A stretch of 5,224 bases of DNA from Desulfobacula sp. (GTDB lineage: Bacteria; Desulfobacterota; Desulfobacteria; Desulfobacterales; Desulfobacteraceae), in NCBI GenBank assembly GCA_011390085.1, contig JAABTB010000193.1, forward strand, positions 1 through 5,224. Direction: 5' to 3'. Made by a program: the position numbers and the translations under genes. Position 1 is the first letter of the stretch; each line of letters begins with the position of its first letter. Under the pieces are notes generated by a model. It saw only the letters and a list, made by a program, of their open reading frames with translations. It had not been told where the DNA came from and ran no database searches. This document shows, one piece after another, positions 1 through 5,224 of this stretch.

Positions 1-1447
1 ATCCTGTGCTGAGGATCCGGGTCAAAGATTTCCCATGGTCCAGAAGCCCTGCCGTTTCCATGGCCCAGGCCTTTCTCTTTTTCATGGCAGGGCCTTTTAA
101 CCCGTAAATGCCGCCGTAAAACTGAATGTTTTCCTCAACGGTGAGATCCTCATACAGAGAAAATTTCTGGCTCATATACCCGATATGCTGTTTGATCTGT
201 TCAGGAGCTGTAAAAATATCAAAGCCCGCCACCCGTCCTTTGCCGGAACTGGGGGTCAAAAGCCCGCAGAGCATGCGGATGGTCGTGCTTTTTCCGGCGC
301 CGTTGGGCCCCAGGAATCCGAAGATTTCTCCCCGCGGCACTTCAAAGCTTAAGGCATCCACAGCCGTAAAACTGCCGAATACCCGGGAGATATTTTCAAC
401 GCTGACGGCCGGTTCCGGAGTTTCAGATCCGGATAAAGCCTTATCCCCGGGCAGGATGCCCTTAAAAAGGGAATCCCCGGAAGAATCAGCCACGGGGTCC
501 GGATGCGGTTCTTTTCCCATCATGCTGATAATGACATCTTCCAGGCCGGGCTGGGCCTCCCGGATGTCCATGACCTGGAAACCGGTGGTGCGGATCAGGT
601 CAAGGGCCATGGCCCTGGTTTTTTCAACCTCCTCGCAGACAATGTGCACGGTATCTCCAAACACATTGATATCAGCGCCGGTCATTCCCTGTTGGAGCAG
701 CCGGTTGATCTTTCTGGCATCGGGGCTTTGCAGGGTCAGGACCTTTTTTTGCATCCATTGCCGGATCTCATGGGGGGTGCCGACGGCCATGAGTTTTCCC
801 TTGTCCAGAAGCCCGATGCGGTCACAGCGTTCCGCCTCGTCCAGATAGGCGGTGGTCACCAGGATGGACACGCCTTCCTGGACAATTTTATAGAGAATCC
901 GCCAGAAATCCCGTCGGCTCACCGGGTCCACCCCGTTGGTGGGTTCGTCCAGAAGAAGAACGGCCGGGGTATGGACCAGGGCGCAGATGAGCTGGAGTTT
1001 CTGCTTCATGCCGCCGGACAGGTCCCCGGCCTTTCGCTTTTTAAACGGCGCCATGTGGCTGAATCCGTATAGTTCGGAGAATCGCTCTTCCCGGCCTTTG
1101 CGCGGCACCCCGTAAAGATCGGCATAAAAGGAAACATTTTCAGCCACGGTCAGATCCGGGTAAAGGCCGAACCGCTGGCTCATATAGGCCATATGGTCCT
1201 TGGCCGCGGAAGTTGCAGTCCGGGTATCAAAGCCGGCAATGGCGGCCGAGCCTTCGCTGGGGTCCATGATCCCGGTCAGCATGCGCAGGGTCGTGGTTTT
1301 CCCGGCCCCGTCGGGTCCGACAATACCGAAGATTTCCCCTTTGGCCACCTCAAACCCGATATGGTCCACGGCCGTGAGATCCCCGAATTGTTTGGTCAGG
1401 CCCTGGGCCTCAATGGCAGGCCCGTCATTTTTTTCCAGGGGCGTCAT
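1..1447 (-). CDS. YbhF-like ABC exporter ATP-binding subunit with two fused ATPase domains (3' end outside window)
   Basis: Cytoplasmic ATPase of a drug/ion-type ABC-2 exporter. The visible 482 codons encode one complete ATP-binding domain and half of a second. Domain 1 has Walker A GPDGAGKT (residues 44-51), Q-loop Gln91, signature LSGGMK (143-148), Walker B VLLLDE (163-168) and the D-loop around VDPVS (173-177). Domain 2 has Walker A GPNGAGKST (380-388) and Q-loop Gln427; its signature and Walker B lie past the window edge. A hydrophilic linker covers about 311-346. The Asp in the first Walker A and the tandem architecture are typical of YbhF, which is about 578 residues in E. coli, so roughly 80% is present. 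Domain 1 has Ala200 (TTAYLDEAERC) where the switch histidine is expected, so it may hydrolyse ATP poorly. The start is the ATG one base after the adaptor's TAA, with a weak GAGAAATAAG Shine-Dalgarno inside the adaptor's last codons, suggesting translational coupling. The substrate cannot be read from the sequence. Confidence 0.95.
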   Translation of the reverse strand, partial: MTPLEKNDGPAIEAQGLTKQFGDLTAVDHIGFEVAKGEIFGIVGPDGAGKTTTLRMLTGIMDPSEGSAAIAGFDTRTATSAAKDHMAYMSQRFGLYPDLTVAENVSFYADLYGVPRKGREERFSELYGFSHMAPFKKRKAGDLSGGMKQKLQLICALVHTPAVLLLDEPTNGVDPVSRRDFWRILYKIVQEGVSILVTTAYLDEAERCDRIGLLDKGKLMAVGTPHEIRQWMQKKVLTLQSPDARKINRLLQQGMTGADINVFGDTVHIVCEEVEKTRAMALDLIRTTGFQVMDIREAQPGLEDVIISMMGKEPHPDPVADSSGDSLFKGILPGDKALSGSETPEPAVSVENISRVFGSFTAVDALSFEVPRGEIFGFLGPNGAGKSTTIRMLCGLLTPSSGKGRVAGFDIFTAPEQIKQHIGYMSQKFSLYEDLTVEENIQFYGGIYGLKGPAMKKRKAWAMETAGLLDHGKSLTRILSTG

Positions 1448-1448
1448 C

Positions 1449-2639
1449 TTATTTCTCAGGGATCGAAATGACCGCATCGGCAGGCATGCCGGGTTTGAGT
1501 TCATGGTCCGGGTTGGCCAGCTCGATCTTGATTCTGAACATGAGCTTGACCCGTTCTTCAAAGGTCTGGACCGATTTGGGGGTGAACTCGGCCTGGCTGC
1601 TGATAAAAGAAAGGGTGCCCTCATAGGGCTTGCCGGGAAAGGAATCCGTAAAGACCTTGACCTTGTCCTTTAATTTGATCCTGCCCAGGTCGGTTTCATT
1701 GATATAGGCCCTAAGCCAGGGATGGGACAGGTCTCCGAGGATGAGCACCGGTGTGGACGGGTTTAAAAATTCTCCCGGTTCAGCGGAGCGGCTCAGGATC
1801 ACCCCGTCCATGGGGGCGAAGAGCTCGGTATAGGAAAGCTGCTGCTTTGCCTGGGTCAGCTTTTCCCCGGCTTCATCCACCATGGCTTTGGCCTGGTCGA
1901 TTTTTTCCTGCCGGGGGCCTGCCTTGGTCAGGGCATATTCAGCCTCGGCCTGGGCAAGGACGGCCTTAGCCTTTTCAATTTGCTCGATTCTGGGACCTTC
2001 TTTTCTCAGGGACAGGGCCTGGCGGGCGGCATTAACCCTGGCCCCGGCTTCTTCAGCCTTGTTTTGGGCCACTTCGTATTGGGTCCGGTAAAGGTCAAAA
2101 TCCCTCCGGCTCACGGCCTGCTGTTTCAAAAGACCGGCGAACCGGTCAAAATCCGCTTTGGCCTGGGTCAATTGTGAGTTTGCAGATTTTTCCGCAGCCA
2201 GAGCCGTATTCAGATCCGACACGGCAGTTTCAATCTCTTGTGCCCGGCTTCCCCGGGTCAGTTCCAGGAGTGCCTGGCGGGCCTGGAGGACCCTGGCCGC
2301 TGAAAGGTCAATCTCCTGAGGGCGGCTTCCGGCCACAAGTTCCGCCAGTACCGAGGCTGCCCGGTCCAGATTGGATTCTGCCAGGGCCACGGCGATTTTC
2401 TGGTCCCGGTTTTCCAGGCGGGCCAGGACCGCCCCTTTGGATACGGTATCCCCTTCATCCGCCAGGCATTCTTCCATCCGCCCGGCAATCTTGAATCCCA
2501 GCTCCACATCGGTGGCCTCAATATTTCCCGAGACCCGGAGGGCACCCGGATCTGTTTTGTCCTTGAAGGCAATAAAAAAGGTAAGGGCTCCTGCAAGAAC
2601 CATCAGGAACAGGATGACAAGGACTATTTTTTTTTTCAT
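1449..2639 (-). CDS. HlyD/YbhG-family periplasmic adaptor (membrane fusion protein) of an efflux pump
   Basis: Inner-membrane-anchored adaptor, 396 residues, linking an ABC exporter to an outer-membrane channel. Residues 1-4 (MKKK) and a hydrophobic stretch at about 5-24 form an uncleaved signal anchor; there is no lipobox cysteine. The first lipoyl-like half is at about 35-78 (VSGNIEATDVELGFKIAGR, EGDTVSKG) and the second at 268-303 (LFAPMDGVI, EPGEFL). Between them is a long Ala/Gln/Glu/Lys-rich coiled-coil hairpin (about 80-267). Its tip contains R166, L170 and S177, the R-x3-L-x6-S pattern known from TolC-binding adaptors such as AcrA. The C-terminal part (305-395) is the beta-barrel/membrane-proximal region. 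Its long hairpin makes it larger than E. coli YbhG (about 330 residues). Start choice is firm: ATG preceded by AGGAGG with a 7-nt spacer, overlapping the TetR stop as ATGA. It is followed after one base by the ATPase gene, so the two are almost certainly partners. Confidence 0.96.
   Translation of the reverse strand: MKKKIVLVILFLMVLAGALTFFIAFKDKTDPGALRVSGNIEATDVELGFKIAGRMEECLADEGDTVSKGAVLARLENRDQKIAVALAESNLDRAASVLAELVAGSRPQEIDLSAARVLQARQALLELTRGSRAQEIETAVSDLNTALAAEKSANSQLTQAKADFDRFAGLLKQQAVSRRDFDLYRTQYEVAQNKAEEAGARVNAARQALSLRKEGPRIEQIEKAKAVLAQAEAEYALTKAGPRQEKIDQAKAMVDEAGEKLTQAKQQLSYTELFAPMDGVILSRSAEPGEFLNPSTPVLILGDLSHPWLRAYINETDLGRIKLKDKVKVFTDSFPGKPYEGTLSFISSQAEFTPKSVQTFEERVKLMFRIKIELANPDHELKPGMPADAVISIPEK
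2627..2636 (-). repeat. A10 homopolymer directly after the adaptor start codon
   Basis: The adaptor begins ATG followed by ten A residues (MKKKI). The first A also closes the TetR TGA stop codon. Such a tract is a potential site of polymerase slippage or replication slippage, which would shift the adaptor frame at codon 2-4. It is otherwise an ordinary positively charged N-terminus of a membrane anchor. Confidence 0.7.
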
Positions 2640-3313
2640 GGGTGAACCTCCTGACCGATAATTCCGTTGTTCTCATGAAGGGTGTTGACGATGCTTTGAA
2701 TGCCGCCCAGGGAGAACCGGAAAACATGGTCCGAAAGAAAATCAAGATTCTTTTCAATGGGGGTCAGATTTTCCGCAATTTTTTCGATGATGGGGGCGGC
2801 AAAGGCGTAATAGATACACTGGCCGATGATGCTGACGGCGCAGGAAATGATCCGGTCCGGGTCCAGTTTTCCGCCTGACACGTCCGAGACAATGGCAGCG
2901 AGAATATTTTTCTGGGGCCGGATATAGGTTTCCACAATGTCGTCAAAGGCCGGGGTGGGGTTGAGAAATTCCCTGGCAATGAGCTTTCCCTGGCCCGATA
3001 AGCCGCCCCATCCCTCCCGGCTTAAAAACCGGTAAAACATGGCCCGGATGAAGATGAGCAGTCTTTTTTCCGGATCAGCCGGGGTTCCCGGCGGGGGAAC
3101 CGATGGGAATTTTTGGAAGGCTTTGGCAAAAATATCTTCCAGCACGGCGCGGTAAAGGCCTTCCTTGTCCCGGAAATGGTAGTTGACGGCTGCAATATTG
3201 GCATTGGCTTCTTCTGCGATCTTCCGGACGGTGGCGGCCTTGAACCCTTCCCTGCCGAAGATATCTCCTGCAATATCAATGAGTCTCTCCCGTGTGGGCA
3301 ATGGTTTAATCAT
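2636..3313 (-). CDS. TetR-family transcriptional regulator, CecR (YbiH)-like
   Basis: Ligand-responsive DNA-binding repressor, 225 residues, usual TetR length. The N-terminal helix-turn-helix domain is clear: RERLIDIAGDIFGREGFKAA (9-28) followed by TVRKIAEEANANIAAVNYHF (28-47) and the DKEGLYRAV helix (49-57). The C-terminal ligand/dimer domain (about 85-200) includes GKLIAREFLNP (109-119), FDDIVETYIRP (123-133) and SIIGQCIYYAFA (161-172), which resemble the CecR/DUF1956 type rather than generic TetR. E. coli CecR heads the cecR-ybhGFSR operon and controls it. Here too the gene is first in the unit, overlapping the adaptor gene by 4 bp. A 35-bp inverted repeat on the predicted promoter just upstream suggests autorepression. 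The start ATG at 3313 has a modest GGGGAT Shine-Dalgarno at 3321-3316. The inducer is unknown; family membership is seen in sequence, the CecR assignment is inference from the C-terminal motif and synteny. Confidence 0.94.
   Translation of the reverse strand: MIKPLPTRERLIDIAGDIFGREGFKAATVRKIAEEANANIAAVNYHFRDKEGLYRAVLEDIFAKAFQKFPSVPPPGTPADPEKRLLIFIRAMFYRFLSREGWGGLSGQGKLIAREFLNPTPAFDDIVETYIRPQKNILAAIVSDVSGGKLDPDRIISCAVSIIGQCIYYAFAAPIIEKIAENLTPIEKNLDFLSDHVFRFSLGGIQSIVNTLHENNGIIGQEVHP
2647..2652 (-). promoter_or_regulatory. Strong ribosome binding site of the adaptor gene
   Basis: AGGAGG reads on the minus strand 7 nt before the adaptor ATG, inside the last codons of the TetR gene. It fixes the adaptor start and would allow higher translation of the pump component than of its regulator, whose own site (GGGGAT) is poorer. 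Confidence 0.85.
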
Positions 3314-3334
3314 AGATCCCCGTTTGCAATGTTA

Positions 3335-3369
3335 GTTTCAAACACATGAATAAAACACTTGTTTGAAAC
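3335..3369. promoter_or_regulatory. Inverted repeat, likely operator of the TetR/CecR-like regulator
   Basis: GTTTCAAACA (3335-3344) and TGTTTGAAAC (3360-3369) are perfect 10-bp inverted arms with a 15-bp AT-rich spacer. Each arm is also self-symmetric (GTTT-S-AAAC). The repeat covers the spacer, -10 and start region of the predicted operon promoter, the classic position for autorepression by a TetR-family protein. A terminator for the MFS gene is less likely, since the arms are AT-rich, the loop is long and no T-run follows. Confidence 0.65.
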
Positions 3370-3375
3370 AGTCAA
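3347..3375 (-). promoter_or_regulatory. Predicted sigma-70-type promoter of the TetR-HlyD-ABC operon
   Basis: On the minus strand TTGACT (3375-3370, 5 of 6 to the -35 consensus) is followed after exactly 17 bp by TATTCA (3352-3347, 3 of 6 to the -10). Transcription would begin near 3340, about 27 nt before the TetR start codon. The -35 begins directly after the MFS stop codon. The -10 is weak, so the call rests mainly on the -35, the spacing and the overlapping operator-like repeat. Confidence 0.5.
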
Positions 3376-4599
3376 TTAAATTTTTAAGATTTTAACGGGT
3401 TTTAACAAAAACAGCAGCAGAAGCCCCAAGGCGCTGACACCCAGGATCAGTTGGAAGGGCAGTGCGTAACTCCCGCTGATGTCAAAGAGATAACCGGTGA
3501 AAATGGGGCCAAGGGCGCCGCCGGCCGTGCCGAAAAAGACCACCAGGCCGAAAAGGGCGCCATGGGAGGCGGTTCCGAAAAGTTCGGCCACGATGGGTGA
3601 GATCACGGTAAAAAACCCGCCGTGGGCCAGCCCGTAAATACAGGCAAAGATGTAGAGCTTCCAGAGGCTGTCTGCTGTCTGAAGCCAGAAAAGTCCCGTC
3701 AAAAGGAGTAGGAGAGAGAGGATCATGGAGCGCTTGCCCCCGATCCGGTCAATGACCATGCCGATGATGAACCGGCCGGCCATGCTGACCCCGCCGATGG
3801 TGGACAGCACGCCGGCAGCCTTATGGGCCGAAATGCCGATGTCCCTGCCATGGGGGACGATATGCACCAGGATGCTCATGAGGCAGGAGACAATGGTCAG
3901 GTTAATGATACAGAGCAGCCATAGGGGAAAGGTCCGGCGGGCCTCGGAAAAGGAAAGATTTCCGTCGGGTGGCCGGGCGGTCCTGCCGGTAGGGTTCTGA
4001 AGTCCGGGTTCGGGCTTGTCCGGTTCCTTTTTCAGGAACTGTGCAATGACCAAAAGAGATAGAAGGGCGAGAGCACCCAGGATCACACCGGCTTTGCGCC
4101 ATCCAAAACCGGATATCAAAAAACTGGCCAGGAGGGGAAAAATCAATTGCCCGGCACCGGTCCCCACTTTGGTGATGCCGGTCATGAGTCCTCTTTTTTC
4201 AGGGAACCATCGGGCAATGGTGGTCAGGGCAATGACATCAATGGAGCTGAGGCCGATCCCGAACACCAGACCGAAATACAGGTATAATTCCCAGATCGTG
4301 TCCATTCCCGACATCAGCATGCACCCGATTCCCAGGAAAAGGGCCGACACCGACATGATGATCCTGGGTCCGATCCTGTCGTTCAATCTTCCGATATAAA
4401 CGGCAACCAGCCCGGAAACGAAAAAGGCCACGGCGGATGATCCGGAGATGGCGGCCCGGGGCCATCCGAATTCGGCCAGGAGGGGGTTGAAAAAGACGCC
4501 GTAGGAAATATACACCCCGACTCCAATGGCCTGGACGCTGAAACAGGCGGCGACGATGGTGCTTGAAATGCTGATATTTATGCGTTTGGGTGGATTCAT
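3376..4599 (-). CDS. Major facilitator superfamily transporter, OFA/MCT-like (organic acid type)
   Basis: Inner-membrane secondary transporter of 407 residues, with about 12 predicted helices in two six-helix halves separated by a hydrophilic loop (about 190-223). MFS motif A appears as GRLNDRIGPR (70-79) in the first half and as GMVIDRIGGKR (280-290) in the second. ARWFPEKRG (129-137) is characteristic of the oxalate/formate antiporter and monocarboxylate transporter group, as is the N-terminal YGVFFNPLLAEFGWPRAAIS segment (33-52). Such proteins usually move small mono- or dicarboxylates, but the substrate here is not determinable. The ATG start has AAGG 8 nt upstream (4611-4608). An ATG at 4606 is in another frame. 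It lies 62 bp upstream of the TetR gene on the same strand without a visible terminator, so some co-transcription is possible. It may have no functional link with the ABC exporter, being a different transporter class with its own predicted promoter. Confidence 0.95.
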   Translation of the reverse strand: MNPPKRINISISSTIVAACFSVQAIGVGVYISYGVFFNPLLAEFGWPRAAISGSSAVAFFVSGLVAVYIGRLNDRIGPRIIMSVSALFLGIGCMLMSGMDTIWELYLYFGLVFGIGLSSIDVIALTTIARWFPEKRGLMTGITKVGTGAGQLIFPLLASFLISGFGWRKAGVILGALALLSLLVIAQFLKKEPDKPEPGLQNPTGRTARPPDGNLSFSEARRTFPLWLLCIINLTIVSCLMSILVHIVPHGRDIGISAHKAAGVLSTIGGVSMAGRFIIGMVIDRIGGKRSMILSLLLLLTGLFWLQTADSLWKLYIFACIYGLAHGGFFTVISPIVAELFGTASHGALFGLVVFFGTAGGALGPIFTGYLFDISGSYALPFQLILGVSALGLLLLFLLKPVKILKI

Positions 4600-4654
4600 G
4601 GTGCATGCCTTATTTCAATGATTGCCGTTAGCTTAAAAACAGGACTAATCCGCG

Positions 4655-4684
4655 ATGGTATCCCATGCCGGCACGGTTCGTCAA
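4655..4684 (-). promoter_or_regulatory. Predicted promoter of the MFS gene
   Basis: On the minus strand TTGACG (4684-4679, 5 of 6) is followed after 18 bp by TACCAT (4660-4655, 4 of 6 to TATAAT). Transcription would start near 4648, leaving a leader of about 48 nt before the MFS ATG. The spacer contains a GC-rich palindrome that could be an operator. Confidence 0.45.
4663..4676. promoter_or_regulatory. 14-bp imperfect palindrome in the MFS promoter spacer, possible operator
   Basis: CCATGCCGGCACGG consists of the perfect 8-bp palindrome TGCCGGCA (4666-4673) flanked by one mismatched pair (A/C) and then CC/GG. It sits between the predicted -35 and -10 of the MFS gene. No dedicated regulator gene is visible next to it, so which protein would bind is unknown, and a chance palindrome is possible. 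Confidence 0.35.
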
Positions 4685-4688
4685 CGGG

Positions 4689-4717
4689 TAGATTTTTTTT
4701 AAAATGATGATTATAAT
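4689..4717 (+). promoter_or_regulatory. Predicted promoter of the iron-sulfur/DUF3786 gene
   Basis: A perfect -10 hexamer TATAAT (4712-4717) is preceded after 17 bp by TAGATT (4689-4694, 3 of 6 to the -35). The spacer is very AT-rich, with T8 at 4693-4700 followed by AAAA. Transcription would start near 4724, about 37 nt before the ATG. Confidence 0.55.
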
Positions 4718-4718
4718 C
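4706..4718. promoter_or_regulatory. Fur-box-like AT-rich palindrome over the -10 of the DUF3786 gene
   Basis: GATGATTATAATC agrees at 10 of 12 defined positions with the 6-1-6 Fur core GATAATNATTATC and is itself symmetric apart from one pair. It also contains the perfect 10-bp palindrome GATTATAATC (4709-4718). Because it includes a TATAAT box, part of the match is expected for free, so iron control is only a hypothesis. Confidence 0.25.
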
Positions 4719-4750
4719 TTGTGTCAAAGAATACGGATACCATGAAAAAC

Positions 4751-4755
4751 AGGAG
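4751..4755 (+). promoter_or_regulatory. Ribosome binding site of the iron-sulfur/DUF3786 gene
   Basis: AGGAG lies 5 nt before the ATG at 4761 and decides this start over the out-of-frame ATG at 4742. Confidence 0.75.
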
Positions 4756-4760
4756 CCTAT

Positions 4761-5224
4761 ATGACCGAATTTGCCAATGCCATGGAAGTGTTCAAGCTGC
4801 TTGATAAATCCAATTGCAGAAAATGTAACGAAAAAACCTGCCTTGCCTTTGCATCCCGGGTGTTTTTAGGGGAAAGAGTCCTCAACGAATGCCCGGCCCT
4901 GTCCCGGGAAGTTTTAGAACGATACCAGGGCCGGCAGAAGAAAAAACAGACCAGCAGGGAATACCGGAACAGTTTTCTGGCCGAAGAAAAGGAACAGATA
5001 AAGACCCTGGACCTTGAAGAGGCTGCAAAACGGACCGGGGGCGTTTTTTCCGATGGGCGGCTGACCCTGAGGATTTTCGGCAAACCCTTTTCCCTTGATC
5101 GGAATGGGGATATGTATGCCGATATCCATATCAATCCCTGGATCGCAGCCCCGGTCCTGGGTTATGTGCTGCGCTGCCAGGGGGTTCCCCTGACGGGTCA
5201 ATGGGTCCCCATGCGGGAACTCAA
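4761..5224 (+). CDS. Iron-sulfur domain plus DUF3786 protein (3' end outside window)
   Basis: The visible 154 codons encode an N-terminal four-cysteine motif: Cys19, Cys22, Cys27 and Cys44, spaced C-x2-C-x4-C-x16-C. This is the pattern of the [4Fe-4S] domain (PF04060 type) found in the gamma subunit of the CO dehydrogenase/acetyl-CoA synthase complex and in RnfB. A charged, probably helical linker follows (about 48-90, [14 protein letters not shown]). The C-terminal part, including [13 protein letters not shown] (106-118), [13 protein letters not shown] (125-137) and [14 protein letters not shown] (141-154), resembles DUF3786, a family of unknown function frequent in anaerobes, especially Desulfobacterota. 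It is presumably a soluble cytoplasmic protein; no signal peptide or membrane helix is visible. The start is supported by AGGAG at 4751-4755, 5 nt before the ATG. An earlier ATG at 4742 is out of frame. The gene is transcribed divergently from the MFS gene. The role in redox or C1 metabolism is only a guess from the cysteine domain. Confidence 0.9.
   Translation, partial: MTEFANAMEVFKLLDKSNCRKCNEKTCLAFASRVFLGERVLNECPALSREVLERYQGRQKKKQTSREYRNSFLAEEKEQIKTLDLEEAAKRTGGVFSDGRLTLRIFGKPFSLDRNGDMYADIHINPWIAAPVLGYVLRCQGVPLTGQWVPMREL

Noticed and set aside
126..1072. Long plus-strand open frames at 126-848 and 503-1072
   Set aside because: They are antisense to the ABC ATPase gene, which has full Walker, Q-loop and signature motifs on the minus strand; the plus-strand products show no domain and are Ser/Pro/Arg- or Gly/His-rich, as antisense frames are.
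1193..2661. Plus-strand and alternate minus-strand frames across the adaptor gene (e.g. 1200-1673, 2174-2494, 2258-2596)
   Set aside because: Low-complexity translations overlapping a convincing HlyD-family protein; no Shine-Dalgarno or domain support.
3335..3369. Inverted repeat read as an intrinsic terminator of the MFS gene
   Set aside because: Arms are only 30-40% GC, the loop is 15 nt, and no T-run follows on the minus strand; its position on a promoter fits an operator better.
4742..4744. ATG at 4742 as start of the DUF3786 gene
   Set aside because: It is out of frame with the cysteine-motif protein, and the AGGAG ribosome binding site lies after it.
4757..5201. Minus-strand frames at 4757-5134 and 4914-5201
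   Set aside because: They are antisense to the four-cysteine/DUF3786 gene, which has a good ribosome binding site and a recognisable family pattern.
1..5224. CRISPR arrays, tRNA/rRNA genes, insertion sequences or phage genes
   Set aside because: No regularly spaced direct repeats of suitable length, no RNA-gene landmarks, no transposase or integrase motifs were seen on either strand.

Overview
This window looks like chromosomal DNA of a Gram-negative, probably anaerobic bacterium. My best guess is a sulfate-reducing or related Desulfobacterota lineage. The clues are a DUF3786-type protein with an N-terminal iron-sulfur domain, an OFA/MCT-like major facilitator transporter, and a TolC-type efflux adaptor that implies an outer membrane. 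The assignment is inference from protein families, not from a marker gene. Coding density is high, reading frames are intact, and there are no rRNA, tRNA, CRISPR or insertion-sequence signals.

Positions 1-3313 (minus strand) hold a compact operon read right to left: a TetR/CecR-like repressor (3313-2636), an HlyD-family periplasmic adaptor (2639-1449) and a fused double ATP-binding subunit of an ABC-2 exporter (1447 to beyond position 1). The first two genes overlap by 4 bp (ATGA) and the second and third are separated by one base. The order matches the E. coli cecR-ybhG-ybhF arrangement, so ABC-2 membrane subunits (ybhS/ybhR-like) are expected just past the left edge. The adaptor carries a full R-x3-L-x6-S hairpin-tip motif that predicts docking on a TolC-like channel. 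The regulator probably represses its own operon: a 35-bp inverted repeat with perfect 10-bp arms covers the spacer, -10 and predicted start of the promoter in front of it.

Positions 3376-4599 (minus strand) hold a 12-helix MFS transporter, 62 bp upstream of the TetR gene and in the same direction, with no visible terminator between them. Read-through from the MFS gene into the exporter operon is therefore possible.

Positions 4600-4760 form a divergent control region with a predicted promoter for each side. A 14-bp imperfect palindrome lies inside the MFS promoter, and a Fur-box-like AT-rich palindrome lies on the -10 of the rightward promoter. From 4761 to the right edge (plus strand) runs the start of a gene for a four-cysteine [4Fe-4S]-domain/DUF3786 protein, cut by the window end.

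No wholly new system is evident. The points most worth a second look are the phased repeat/operator ahead of the TetR gene, the missing switch histidine in the first ATPase domain, the mirrored 26-residue repeats in the adaptor, and the A10 tract right after the adaptor's start codon.
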